DNA of 64,000 bases. Source: Luzula sylvatica. Its lineage: Eukaryota; Streptophyta; Magnoliopsida; Poales; Juncaceae. Shown here in pieces: positions 1 through 10,335 of the stretch. Numbering within the stretch: the first letter of the stretch is position 1; each line of letters opens with the position of its first letter. The position numbers and the translations under genes were made by a program. The stretch lies in assembly GCA_946800325.1 (NCBI GenBank), contig OX326957.1, positions 1,550,001-1,614,000 on the forward strand, given 5' to 3'. Under the pieces are notes generated by a model. That model was given only the letters and a program-made list of their open reading frames with translations, was not told the DNA's origin and ran no database searches.

Positions 1-33
1 CTTTGAAAAACTTATAAGATAAAAAAAATTCGA

Positions 34-50
34 AATAATAATAATAATAA
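34..50. repeat. (AAT)n microsatellite, short
   Basis: A short run of ata/aat trinucleotides lies in AT-rich DNA at the left end of the window. It is a simple-sequence repeat with no sign of function. Confidence 0.8.
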
Positions 51-207
51 CAATACAGAAGGGGATATACGTATTTATCCTCCCAAAACCCCAAAATATC
101 ATGTTTTTATTCGAAAAACAAAATATCATATTTAACCATCCAAAAATTCAGAATATCATTTTTACCCTTGAAAATCTTAAATGATATGAGAAATATCCAA
201 TTTAAAG

Positions 208-266
208 ATAATAATAATAATAATAATAATAGTAATAATAATAATAATAATATTAATAATAATAAA
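208..266. repeat. (AAT)n microsatellite, about 19 units
   Basis: An AAT trinucleotide run of about 59 bp, interrupted by one agt and one att unit. The interruptions suggest an older tract. It is a possible length-polymorphic marker just outside the transposon and satellite block. Confidence 0.9.
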
Positions 267-420
267 ACGGATTTTCATATTTTCCCTTTACAAAACCCAA
301 AATATCATATTAATCATAAAACTCATTGAAACAAAAATAAAATAAAATTGAGGTTTTTTTTTAAATTAAAAAAATTAAAAACTAAAAATTGAGTCATTTC
401 AAATAAAAAAACTTACATGA

Positions 421-620
421 TTATTTGTGTGGACACGGTCCATGAAAATTGGTAAATGATTATTTTCTGTATGTGTTTGAGTGTACAAAATCATGTTCAT
501 TTAAAGATATCTAGTACTTAAATAAATTACAATCCTTAGATCAACAAAATCGAACGTATATATTTTTTAGGTGATGTGGAAGCATGATATAAGAGAAAAA
601 ATGTGTATATATAAGCATAA
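421..620. repeat. Diverged direct duplication, copy 1
   Basis: This stretch shares an ordered series of blocks with 936-1130: ggtccatg versus ggtctatg; a tgtacaaaatcatgttcattt block versus gcacaaagatcatgtctattt; ttagatc; a gatgtg block; and aaaatgtgt. The order and spacing are similar but many substitutions and indels separate the copies. It may be an old transposon or LTR pair; no termini are clear. Confidence 0.45.
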
Positions 621-935
621 ATAACATATAATATATTTTTTTAAAAATTATTATATGCTAAATAAAATTTAGAATTTTTTTTAATTAATAAAAATTATCA
701 AAGTTTTTTAATTACTACATACGTAAATAGAAGGGTATTTTGGTAATTTTTTTTAACACCATCCATGGTTACTTTTAACCTCTATAGGGGGGTATTTGAA
801 AATAAAAGTTTGGTAGATGCGATTTTTTGGAGTTTATAAAAAGATAGGTTTTTTTTACAATATCCAAAAAATTAGGAGTTTTTTTGAAAAATTTCTCAAA
901 AAATATGTATAAAAGAAGGAGAGAACATGATAATA

Positions 936-1130
936 TATGTAGGCATGGTCTATGTGTACTAATAATTGATATTGTTTTAATTTCTTTGGTGCACAAAGAT
1001 CATGTCTATTTAAATTTAAATACATAAAATACTATCTTTCGTTTGTACCATTAGATCTTTAATTCAAGGGCTTAGATTATACCAATGATGTGACTTCTTG
1101 TGAAGCAAGAAAATGTGTGTAGGATTATCA
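936..1130. repeat. Diverged direct duplication, copy 2
   Basis: Partner of the block at 421-620, with the same ordered motifs (ggtctatg, gatcatgtctattt, ttagatc, gatgtg, aaaatgtgtg). The 315 bp between the copies is AT-rich, includes long T runs around 745-760 and 849-856, and shows no gene. Confidence 0.45.
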
Positions 1131-1240
1131 TAAAGTATAAATATGTATAAAGTTAGGAAATCTCCCTTCTGTGTTTGCTCACGTCATCAAATCGATCAGC
1201 ACCATCTGAATTCTATATTATCGCGGATGCATCTTATCCG

Positions 1241-1600
1241 TGTTATGGTTTGAAGATTTTTGGAAACCCGAGAAATTAGGAAATTGGAAAAAGGAAACCT
1301 TGAGGAGATAGGAAAGTTCTCCATATATTCTTATTTCCATGATTGAATGGTAATTAAGACAATGATTATTTCCTTGTATTATTTCCTTGCATTGGGTAGG
1401 AGTTTAGCTAAAAATAGAGAGCTAGGCTAGAGTTTTATTAATTCCAACAAGTACCAACAAATGTATTCTCTCTTTCTCCAGTATAGTAAAATTGTTTGAG
1501 CACCGGCGGCCGTGGTTTTTTCCTTTCGGGGTTTTCACCTAAAAAATACTTGTGTCCGTGTGTTGTTCTTGCGTGTGTGTTTGAGGCATCGATCCTAACA
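1241..1600 (+). repeat. Probable 5' LTR of a Copia element
   Basis: The segment begins tgtta and ends taaca, the short inverted TG...CA ends usual for LTRs, and its length (360 bp) suits a Copia LTR. A primer-binding-site-like sequence follows two bases after its end, and gag starts 43 bp further on. Inside, an A/T-rich TATA-like stretch (about 1408-1417, ctaaaaatag) precedes a gtggttttttcc / ggggttttcacc region of the type often seen in the R/U5 part of plant Copia LTRs. No 3' partner is visible, so the start rests on the terminal motif alone. The flanking 5 bp is atccg; no target duplication can be checked because the 3' end is lost. Confidence 0.55.
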
Positions 1601-1602
1601 AG

Positions 1603-1614
1603 TGGTACCAGGGC
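1603..1614 (+). promoter_or_regulatory. Primer binding site (initiator Met-tRNA type)
   Basis: tggtaccagggc lies just after the LTR end. It differs at two positions from tggtatcagagc, the complement of the plant initiator methionine tRNA 3' end that primes reverse transcription in most plant Copia elements. The two changes fit the decayed state of the element. Confidence 0.7.
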
Positions 1615-1642
1615 TAAGGTTGAGGTTCGAAGCAGACGAGCG

Positions 1643-2479
1643 ATGGACGAGAACAAGGTTTCGGTGAGTCGGTTCGATGGGCGAGACTTCGGTTACTGGA
1701 AGATGCAAATTGAAGCGTTGCTGATCCAGAAGGATCTAGAAGATGCGCTACTCGAGACAAGGCCGGAAAGTATCACATACGAAGGCAAGTGGAAGAAGAT
1801 GAACCGCATGGCGCTAAGTTATAGAACGTGGCTGATCCAATTATCGCTGGCCAAGAACGTGGCGTTCAATGTAGTGAAGGAGACGATGGCTTTCAGGGTC
1901 ATGAAGGCATTGTCCAACACGTACGAGAAACCATCTTCGCTAACAAACTCCACCTGGTGCGCCGCCTCTTCAATCTGCGAATGACGGAGGGCAGATCTGT
2001 CGCGGAACATCTAAATGCTTTTACGGTTATTTCAAACCAATTGGACTCTTTCAATTTTCTTGGTGATGAGATGAAGACACTCATGCTACTGTCATGGAGT
2101 TGGACGACGACGGTAGACGTTATCGACGTTAAGGAGGATCTAACTTTTGAGGAAGTTCGAAACCGCATCCTGAATGATGACATTTGACGAAAGGAGCGGA
2201 GCGAAGCCTCAAGTTCCTCGGGGGTTCAACGTTGAATTTAGAGAGTCGGGCCATGAAGGTCAGAGAAGCAACAACCGCGGGCGAGCCAAGTTGAGAGGAC
2301 GCAACAAGTCAAGACCACGTGGCGAGTTGGAGTGCTGGAACTGTGGCAAGAAAGGTCACATGAAGCGGGACTGCAAAGCCCCGAAAAAGGAGAAGGTGGA
2401 ATCGAGTTTTGCAAATGATGTCACCGAGCAAGACACAAACAACGCTCTCATCTTGTGCGTCGACATCCCCGTTGAGTCA
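1643..2479 (+). pseudogene. gag: Decayed Copia gag with zinc knuckle
   Basis: This is the capsid/nucleocapsid part of a Ty1/copia polyprotein, which packages element RNA in cytoplasmic virus-like particles. It is read in pieces. The ATG at 1643 opens with MDENKVSVSRFDG and the YWKMQIEALL segment typical of the plant UBN2/gag family. Near 1938-1942 the frame shifts, and the match continues as ANKLHLVRRLFNLRM, ending at a stop by 2187. A second shift near 2175-2185 leads into a basic region (2190-2330) and a CCHC zinc knuckle, CWNCGKKGHMKRDC, at 2333-2374. The frame then runs to a TGA at 2480. At least two frameshifts show that it cannot make full-length Gag. It lies 43 bp after the probable LTR and directly before the protease remnant. 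Family assignment is firm. Confidence 0.9.
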
Positions 2480-2708
2480 TGAGTTTTGGACTCAGGCGCA
2501 TCCTTCCACTCGACCTCGTAGAAAAATAAGTTCTTAAATTTCAAGACAAGAGATTTAGTAAAGGTTCACCTAGCAAATGGAAAGCCTCTCAGCATATTGG
2601 GCATAAGTGATGTGCAGATAAAATCCAACAACATATTTAGATGGATCTTGTGAGGAGTTCAGTTCATTCCCGTATGAAGAAGAGCTCGATATCTGTCGGG
2701 CAGATGGA
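2480..2708 (+). pseudogene. pol: Copia protease / early pol remnant, truncated
   Basis: In the frame of the zinc knuckle, a TGA at 2480-2482 is followed directly by VLDSGASFHSTS. D-S-G-A is the aspartic protease active-site motif, with Asp at 2489-2491. A TAG follows at 2519-2521. The frame then reads NKFLNFKTRDLVKVHLANGKPLSILGISDVQIKSNN, matching the usual post-active-site region, and a shifted piece ends in SISVGQMD, the counterpart of the LISVGQLD segment between protease and integrase. Nothing like integrase, reverse transcriptase or RNase H follows, so the element is cut off near 2708. Confidence 0.85.
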
Positions 2709-2711
2709 TAT

Positions 2712-2786
2712 AATTGATAAATACCACCCAAGAAAGATTGGGTTTATGTGTTTATATGGAGAATTGATAAATACTACCCAAGAAAG
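2712..2786. repeat. 25-bp direct repeat pair at the Copia break
   Basis: Two copies of a 25-bp sequence (2712-2736 and 2762-2786) begin aattgataaatac and end acccaagaaag, differing at one base, with start points 50 bp apart. They sit exactly where recognisable Copia coding sequence ends. They may record a duplication during truncation or be part of whatever interrupted the element. Confidence 0.7.
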
Positions 2787-3599
2787 AAACACACGGAGAA
2801 CTCTGATTTTTTTTTTTATGAGATAAAGATACAAACACCAAAATGTTCACACACTATATTGAATGGATACAGTAATTGAGATAAGGATGAGATTATTTTC
2901 AACACTTTTTACTCTAATTTTTCGCATAATTTTTCTTTCTATTTTCTTTCTAATAACATATGAGATGAATTGCATTTATAGATTCACATGCACCCCCTCA
3001 AATACAACTCTTTGTTTGGATAAAACAACCCCACATGACATACTAATTCTTATCCATACACACTAAATCACACACTAATTTATTTATTGCATAAATACAT
3101 AAAAATAAATATATTAAAAACATTAATTTTCAATAGAAATTAGCCCTTTTTTGGGTCTTAAAAGTCATAAAATAGATATTTGTAAGTTCCATTTGTGGGT
3201 TTTGAGTTTCAGGAAAAAAAATATCTGCTGAAGGTATAACTGCTCATATTGTATTGTCTATACACGTGTATTATCGTATTGTCTATTCCATGATTTCATT
3301 ATTCATATTTTTTTTTCTGTGCTCCCTACGATCAGTGATGATTTCGCTAAGAATGTAAAAAAATATTAAGAGCAGATAAGATGAAGTGGGAAATCTGAGA
3401 TCAACTGCAATTGTTGCGGACAATTAAGAAATTTCGAAAAAAACATAACCATGACAAAAAAAATGTCCCGAAGAACCACAGATGAAAAAAAAAAAAAAAA
3501 TATAACCATAAAACCCAAAAAGAAAATAAAATAAAATAAAAGAATTTTTTTAATCAACGTAAACTCGAAAAACCGCTCCCAATTGCGCGGAAGAAATCT
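2787..3599. other. AT-rich DNA between Copia remnant and satellite
   Basis: No gene is recognised. Small frames at 2863-3066 (plus) and 3366-3650 (minus) look like chance; the latter runs into satellite sequence. On the minus strand, a ctataaatgc TATA-like sequence near 2972-2981 follows a ggggg stretch near 2993-2997, so an old reversed LTR could lie here, but no termini are visible. A poly-A run of about 17 lies at 3485-3501. Confidence 0.5.
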
Positions 3600-3692
3600 A
3601 GTATGAATGTAACATTGTCTTTCATTTTGGAGTTCTTCTGAGGAAAACATGAAAATTAAGTATTTTGTCCGTTGTAGACATACATTTTGAAG
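3600..3692 (+). repeat. Left-edge satellite fragment (array A family)
   Basis: Sequence after about 3600 follows the array-A monomer: a diverged form of the gtatgtgttag box, then gtctttcattttggag, then gaggaaaacatgaaaat, then aagtattttgtccg and tagacat. It is less than one monomer and the most diverged copy, as expected at an array edge. It ends in tgaag at 3688-3692, the left copy of the target duplication of the element at 3693. This shows that satellite was present here before the insertion. Confidence 0.85.
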
Positions 3693-3910
3693 TGTTGGAA
3701 CATTATTCTAAATATGGAAATTTTGAATATTAAAATTAAGGAAATTATCCATAGTATGGTATAATTTTAAGTTTAATTAAAAGATTTAAGGTATGTATTT
3801 TAAGATTAATTAACGTCAACAACATGTCACCAAAGTGACCTCTTTTGTTGAAATTAATTATATTGTAAATTATAAAAGGATATGTGTATGATATTATTTA
3901 AATATTAACC

Positions 3911-4016
3911 GGCCCAAAGGAAGGCAATATTCAAAATAATTTCATATGCATCCGTGATAATAAGTGTGATAATTATTTGGCTTGCGTGTGACTTATTTAA
4001 TCGGCCCAAAGGAAGG
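3911..4016 (+). repeat. ggcccaaaggaagg direct repeats
   Basis: The 14-bp sequence ggcccaaaggaagg occurs at 3911-3924 and 4003-4016, 92 bp apart, inside the element. Both copies follow a (c/t)c dinucleotide and lie in AT-rich surroundings. The GC-rich repeat stands out and may be a motif of this element family's internal non-coding region; function unknown. Confidence 0.8.
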
Positions 4017-4654
4017 TTAATTTGTTGACACGTTAATTTATTATCAATTCTTGATTACTACGCCAGGATATCAATAAAAAATTAATATGATTGGCCAAAG
4101 TCAAAATATTAACGGAAAAATGGATATCTTGATGATGGAGATAACCTTTAATTGGATTTATAGGATTTATGATTCTTTAAAGATGTCTTGTTTGCGGGGG
4201 GAAATGCGGCTACAAAATTTATTTAGCCGAAAAGACAAACTTAGACATCTCAAGAACATTGATATTGGTATAGATATTATTGGTTTTATAACAAAATCAT
4301 CTTGTTTGGTTTTGAGATGGATTTTGTTAATGATTAAATATACCATTACTCACGTGAGAGAAAGTAAAGAAAGTCAGAGCAATATTTGTCTATCATATAT
4401 TTTGGTACAAACTCCAATAAAATATAATTACCCAAAAGGTTATATAAGCAAGACGTTGCTTGTATGGGGGTAATTTCGGTTAAGGATATTCGGTTATAGT
4501 GGGAGTAAATATTTGTACAATATTATGATATAGACACGTGATATAAACATATGTTATAGACATATGATACGGTTATAAAGTTTTTCAAGTTTATTAGGTA
4601 TTAAGGTTATTTTGCAGAATTAAAGTTGTATTTATCACTTTACTCTGATTTAAA

Positions 4655-4792
4655 CAAGGTTCGTCTCAATACGGTTTAAAGGAGATGGTTTGTCTCATAA
4701 GGTATTAAAGGAGACGACGGGTTGTCTCAATGCGGTTTTAAAGGAGACGGTTTGTCTCATTAAGTTATTTAAGGAGACGGTTTTAAGGAACT
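4655..4792 (+). repeat. Tandem gagac/gtctc hairpin repeats
   Basis: Four ggagac units start at 4681, 4710, 4743 and 4773, with 29-33 bp spacing, after a partial gtctcaatacgg at 4663. Three contain a gagac arm followed by ggttt or a similar loop and a gtctc arm, so each could fold into a small hairpin. The spacers carry cggttttaa. The array lies in the non-coding internal part of the element, about 300 bp before its purine tract. Confidence 0.85.
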
Positions 4793-5083
4793 CACTAAAT
4801 TAATTTTTAGGAGGACCAAGTTGGAAATAGGCATGTTAAGATCACATTACATGAAATTTCCATGCTACACATCCACATCATGATTCGTGTCATTTAGTTG
4901 TATTAGTGTATGTGACCATTGAAGGTTTAGTTGCTTTAAATGTGACGAAAGCCGATTTGATCATACGTTGATATTATTGATGGACGGAATTGGTTAGGGA
5001 CACATAAGGTTTTTTTATGACAAACAAGTATGCATATTTCGGTTTAGGTTCAATACGTAATTATAAGGAATTACATATTGTCC

Positions 5084-5094
5084 AAGTGGGAGAT
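5084..5094 (+). promoter_or_regulatory. Polypurine tract
   Basis: aagtgggaga followed by t abuts the tgttgg start of the 3' LTR. Purine-rich tracts in this position prime plus-strand DNA synthesis in LTR retrotransposons, and the tggga form is common in plant Copia elements. Confidence 0.85.
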
Positions 5095-5698
5095 TGTTGG
5101 AACATTATTCCAACATTGGACTTATATGTAAAATATTATGTGTTGTAATATTGTCATTTAAATGCTTATGACATAGTGATCAATTTTAGTTATAAAATTA
5201 AGCATTGAATGTGTCAATTAAGTTGTAGGCCTTTGATGTGTAGAATATTGTGGTGGTGATTCTATTTTCTATGATGGGCTGAATTAGAAGATCCACATTA
5301 GGAAGCCCAAAATGCATGTCTTTTGTGAAAATATGCCATGTGGCTATATAAGCAATTTGGTCCCAAGTATATATGATGATGAGATAATGTTCCACTCATT
5401 ATTCTGTCCCATTAAGATTAGAGAGAGAGATCCATTAGAGAAAATCAAAATGACTATAAATTGGACATCATAAAGTACTTGGAATATATTTCTTGCAACT
5501 AAGGCTTCATGAACGCAACAACGGTGATGGCGCGACATCAATTCGGACGGATTCCATACGCTTTCGCATAAGGTTAAGGTACGATTTTGATTAAGATTAT
5601 TCGGTTGAATTCACATAGTTATTACGGTCCATTTGTATGGGCTAATTTATTTTATTTTATTTACGGAGCGGTCCCGGATCGTTGTCGCCGCCCCAACA
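5095..5698 (+). repeat. Intact 3' LTR, 604 bp
   Basis: It runs from tgttgg to ccaaca, a 6-bp inverted terminal repeat, with a purine tract on its left and the tgaag target copy on its right. The first 20 bases hold a perfect 7-bp inverted repeat (gttggaa, 5-nt loop, ttccaac; 5096-5114). A TATA box (tatata, 5345-5350, followed by agc) lies mid-LTR, consistent with a U3 of about 280 bp. A gagagaga tract follows at about 5421-5430. Because the TATA reads toward the satellite, any surviving promoter activity would transcribe rightward into array A. That last point is inference. Confidence 0.85.
5345..5350 (+). promoter_or_regulatory. TATA box of the 3' LTR
   Basis: ggctatataagca within the 3' LTR matches a plant TATA consensus. 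Expected transcription start is about 30 bp downstream, toward the satellite array. Confidence 0.6.
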
Positions 5699-8184
5699 TG
5701 AAGTTCTTTTGAAAGTGTTAGATTTCACTTTTGGCATTCTTGTCAAATTGTTTGAACCATAAAAATAGAAATTCGTATGTGTTAGTCTTTAATTTCGGAG
5801 TTCTTTTTAGGAAAACATGAAAATTAAGTATTTTGTTCGTTTTAGAAATGAATTTTGGAATTTATTCGACAAATATTATAATTGATATTTTCGAAGGTGT
5901 TAGACTTCTCTTTTTCATTTTTTTTTCACTTTTTTAAACAAAAAGAATATAAATTCGCATGTGCTAGTCTTAGATTTTTGAGTTTTTTGAGTAAATCATG
6001 AAAATTAAGTATTTCGTTCATTTTAGACACCAATTTTGACATTTATTAGAAAAATATGAAAATTAATATTTTTTAAGGTGTTACACTTCACTTTTTGCAT
6101 TTTTTCAAATTGGTAGAACAAAACAAGTCGAAATTCGCATGTGTTAGTCTTTCAATTTGGAGTTTTTTTGAGGAAAACATGAAAATTAAGCATTTTGTTC
6201 GTTTTAGACATGAATTTTAGAATTTATTATGAAAAAATGATAATTGATATTTTTGAAGGTGTTAGACTTCAATTTTGGCATTTTTTTTCAATTTTTTTAA
6301 ACAAAAAGAATAGAAATTCGCATGTGTTAGTCTTCGATTTTTGAGTTTTTTTAGTAAAACATGAAAATTAAGTATTAGGTCATTTTAGATATCAATTTTG
6401 ACATTTATTTTAGAAAAATAATAATTGATATTTTTAACGTGTTAGACTTTACTTTTTTCATTTTTTTCAACTTGTTTGAATAAAAAAATAGAAATTCGCA
6501 TGTGTTAGTCTTCAATTTTGGAGTTCTTTTGAGGAAAATATAAAAATTAAGTATGTTGTTTGTTTTATCCACAAATTTTGAAATTTATTAGACAAATATG
6601 ATAATTGATATTTTGAAGGTGTTAGACTTCACTTTTTGCATTTTTATCAAATGGTTTGAACAAAAAAAATAGAAATTCGTATGTGTTAGTCATTCATTTT
6701 GGAGTTTTTTTTGAGGAATACATGAAATTAAGTATTTTGTTCGTTTTAGACATGAACTTTGGAATGTATTAGAAAAATATGATAATTGATATTTTTAAAG
6801 GTGTTAGACTTCACTTTTGGCATTCTTTTCACCTTTTTTAAGCAAAAAGAATAGAAATTCGCATGTGTTAGTCTTAGATTTTTGGGTTTTTCGAGTAAAA
6901 GATGAAAATTAAGTATTTCGTTCATTTTAGATACCAATTTTGATATTTATTAGAAAAATCTGAAAATTAATATTTTTGAAGGTGTTAGACTTCACTTATT
7001 GCATTTTTACAAATTGTTTCAACAAAACAACTAGAAATTCGCATGTGTTAGTCTTTCAATTTGGAGTTTTTTTGAGGAAAACATGAAAAGTAAGCATTTT
7101 GTTCATTTTAGACTAGAATTTTAGAATTTATTATGAAACAATGATTATTGATATTTTTGAAGGTGTTGGACTTCAATTTTGGCATTCTTTTCACCTTTTT
7201 TAAACAAAACAAATAGAAATTCACATCTGTTAGTCTTAGATTTTGGAGTTTTTTTGATTAAAACATGAAAATTAAGTATTTCATTCATTTTAGACACCGA
7301 TTTTGGAATTTATTAGTAAAATATGAACGTGAATATTTTTTGAAGTTGTTAGACTTCACTTTTTGCATTTTTTCAAATTGTTTGAACAAAACAAATAGAA
7401 ATTCGCATGTGTTAGTTTTTCAATTTGGTGTTTTTTTTAAGGAAAACATGAAAATTAAGCATTTTATTCGTTTTAGGCATGAATTTTAGAATTTATTACG
7501 AAAAAAATGAAAATTGGTATTTTTTAAGGTGTTAGACTTCACTTTTGGCATTCTTTTCAACTTTTTTAAACTAAAAGAATAGAAATTCGCATGTGTTAGT
7601 CTTCGATTTTGGAGTTTTTTTAGTAAAACTTGAAAATTAAGTATTTGGTCATATTAGACTTCAATTTTGACATTTATTAGAGAAAAATGATAATTGATAT
7701 TTTTAACGTGTTAGACTTTACTTTTTGCAGTTTTTTCAACTTGTTTGAATAAAAAATAGAAATTCGCATGTGTTAGTCTTCAATTTTGGTGTTCTTTTGA
7801 GGAAAATATGGAAATTAAGTATTTTGTTTGTTTTATCCACAAATTTTGACATTTATTAGACAAATATGATAATTGATATTTTGAATGTGTTAGACTTCAC
7901 TTTTTGCATTTTTATCAAATGGTTTGAACAAAAAAAATAGAAATTCGTATGTGTTAGTCTTTCATTTTGGAGTTTTTTTTGAGGAATACATGAAATTAAG
8001 TATTTTGGTCATTTTAGACACGAACTTTAGAATGTATTAGAAAAATATGATAATTGATATTTTTAAAGGTGTTAGACTTCACTTTTGGCATTCTTTTCAC
8101 ATTTTTTAAGCAAAAAGAATAGAAATTCGCATGTGTTAGTCTTAGATTTTTTGATTTTTCGAGTAAAACATGAAAATTAAGTAT

Positions 8185-8245
8185 TTCGTTCATTTTAGAA
8201 ACCATTTTAGAAACCATTTTTGACATTTGTTAGACTTCAATTTTT
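8185..8245 (+). repeat. Rearranged short monomer
   Basis: A 12-bp unit (ccattttagaaa) is duplicated in tandem around 8199-8217, and the next part jumps directly to gacatttgttagacttc, losing the usual tattagaaaaat ... gaaggtgt portion of the monomer (about 45 bp). This is a local slippage plus deletion event. Confidence 0.75.
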
Positions 8246-10254
8246 GCATTTTTACAAATTGTTTCAACAAAACAACTAGAAATTCGCATGTGTTAGTCTT
8301 TCAATTTGGAGTTTTTTTGAGGAAAACATGAAAATTAAGCATTTTGTTATTTTTAGACATGAATTTTAGAATTTATTATGAAAAAATGATTATTGATATT
8401 TTTGAAGGTGTTGGACTTCAATTTTGGCATTCTTTTCACCTTTTTTAAACAAAACAAATAGAAATTCGCACGTGTTAGTCTTACATTTTTGAGTTTTTTT
8501 GATTAAAACATGAAAATTAAGTATTACGTTCATTTTAGACACCAATTTTGGAATTTATTAGTAAAATATGAACATGAATATTTTTTGAAGTTGTTAGACT
8601 TCACTTTTTGAAATTTTTCAAATTGTTTGAACAAAACAAATAGAAATTCGCATGTGTTAGTCTTTCAATTTGGTGTTTTTTTAAGGAAAACATGAAAATT
8701 AAGCATTTTATTTGTTTTAGGCATGAATTTTAGAATTTATTACGAAAAAATGATAATTGGTATTTTTTAAGGTGTTAGACTTAAGTTTTGGCATTCTTTT
8801 CAACTATTTTAAACAAAAAGAATAGAAATTCGCATGTGTTAGTCTTCGATTTTGGAGTTTTTTTAGAAAAACTTGAAAATTAAGTATTTGGTCATTTTAG
8901 ACTTCAATTTTGACATTTATTAGAGAAAAATGATAATTGATATTTTTAACGTGTTAGAATTTACTTTTTGCATTTTTTTCAACTTGTTTGAATAAAAAAA
9001 TAGAAATTCGCATGTGTTAATCTTCAATTTTGGAGTTCTTTTGAGGAAAATATGAAAATTAAGTATTTTGTTTGTTTTATCCACAATTTTTGACATTTAT
9101 TAGACAAATATGATAATTGATATTTTGAAGGTGTTAGACTTCACTTTTTGCATTTTTATCAAATGGTTTAAATTAAAAAAATAGAAATTCGTATGTGTTA
9201 GTCTTTCATTTTGGAGTTTTTTTGAGGAATACATGAAATTAAGTATTTTGGTCATTCTAGACATGAATTTTGGAATTAATTAGAAAAATATGATAATTGA
9301 TATTTTTAAAGGTGTTAGACTTCACTTTTGGCATTCTATTCACCTTTTTTAAGCAAAAAGAATAGAAATTCGCATGTGTTAGTCTTAGATTATTGGGGTA
9401 TTCGAGTAAAACATGAAAATTAAGTATTTCGTTCATTTTAGACACCAATTTTGACATTTATTAGAAAAATCTGAAAATTAATATTTTTGAAGGTGTTCGA
9501 CTTCACTTTTTGCATTTTTACAAATTGTTTCAACAAAACAACTAGAAATTCGCATGTGTTAGTCTTTCAATTTGGAGTTTTTTGGAGGAAAATATGAAAA
9601 TTAAGCATTATGTTCGTTTTAGACATGAATTTTAGAATTTATTATGAAAAAATGATAATTGATATTTTTGAAGGTGTTAGACTTCAATTTTGGCATTTGT
9701 TTCAATTTTTTTAAACTAAAAGAATAGAAATTCGCACGTGTTAGTCTTCGATTTTGTAGTTTTTTTAGTAGAACATGCAAAATAAGTATTAGGTCATTTT
9801 AGACATCAATTTTGACATTTATTTGAGAAAACTAATAATTGATATTTTTAACGTGTTAGACTTTACTTTTTGCATTTTTTTCAACTTGTTTGAATAAAAA
9901 AATAGAAATTCGCATGTGTTAGTCTTCAATTTTGGAGTTCTTTAGAGGAAAATATGAACATTAAGTATTTTGTTTGTTTTATCCACAAATTTTGATATTT
10001 ATTAGACAAATATGATAATTGATATTTTGAAGGTGTTAGACTTCACTTTTTGCATTTTTATTAAATGGTTTGAACAAAAAGAATAGAAATTCGTATGTGT
10101 TAGTCTTTCATTTGGGAGTTTTTTTGAGGAATACATGAAATTAAGTATTTTGTTCGTTTTAGACATGAACTTTGGAATGTATTAGAAAAATATGATAAGT
10201 GATATTTTTAAAGGTGTTAAACTTCACTTTTGGCATTCTTTTCGCCTTTTTAGT

Positions 10255-10335
10255 AAAAGAATAGATAATTGATATTTTTAAAGGTGTTAAAAATATGATA
10301 ATTGATATTTTTAAAGGTGTTAAACTTCACTTTAA
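10255..10335 (+). repeat. Local slippage duplication inside a monomer
   Basis: The segment gataattgatatttttaaa followed by ggtgttaa appears twice in succession (about 10264-10289 and 10296-10324), after an atagataattg breakpoint. A fragment of one monomer has been re-copied within a neighbour. It is absent from other copies seen, so it is a recent private event. Confidence 0.75.

Larger units (their letters stand above)
1..420. other. AT-rich intergenic DNA, no gene seen
   Basis: No coding potential is seen. Besides the two AAT microsatellites, a loose motif built on aaaatatcat followed by a T-rich run recurs at about 83, 120, 155 and 297, some copies preceded by cc. This suggests degenerate short repeats or remnants of an old element. 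I recognise nothing further. Confidence 0.6.
3693..5698 (+). mobile_element. Deleted Copia-like LTR element in satellite
   Basis: A 2006-bp element with tgttgg at its left end and ccaaca at its right end is flanked by identical 5-bp tgaag copies at 3688-3692 and 5699-5703, inside satellite sequence. The right part is a full LTR (5095-5698) preceded by a purine tract. The left end shares only the first 16 bp with that LTR (3693-3708 equals 5095-5110) and then runs into unrelated internal sequence, so most of the 5' LTR, the primer binding site and gag-pol are missing. The 1386-bp internal region (3709-5094) has no recognisable protein domain. It resembles non-coding 3' internal DNA, with a repeated ggcccaaaggaagg and gagac/gtctc hairpins. 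The simplest reading is an internal deletion from LTR base 16 to the 3' internal region, after insertion or in the copy that inserted. Confidence 0.85.

Noticed and set aside
775..996. Small minus-strand frame
   Set aside because: Derived from T-rich and A-rich tracts; no domain or start context.
1438..1656. Minus-strand frame overlapping the Copia LTR
   Set aside because: A shadow of the LTR and gag start on the opposite strand.
3366..3650. 94-codon minus-strand frame with a hydrophobic F-rich middle
   Set aside because: The middle is encoded by poly-A and A-rich runs, and its N-terminal part is satellite sequence. Not a gene.
4087..4473. 128-codon plus-strand frame inside the deleted element
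   Set aside because: No recognisable Copia or other domain, no support from context, and AT-rich composition. Probably a chance frame in the internal non-coding region, though a decayed element-specific frame cannot be fully excluded.
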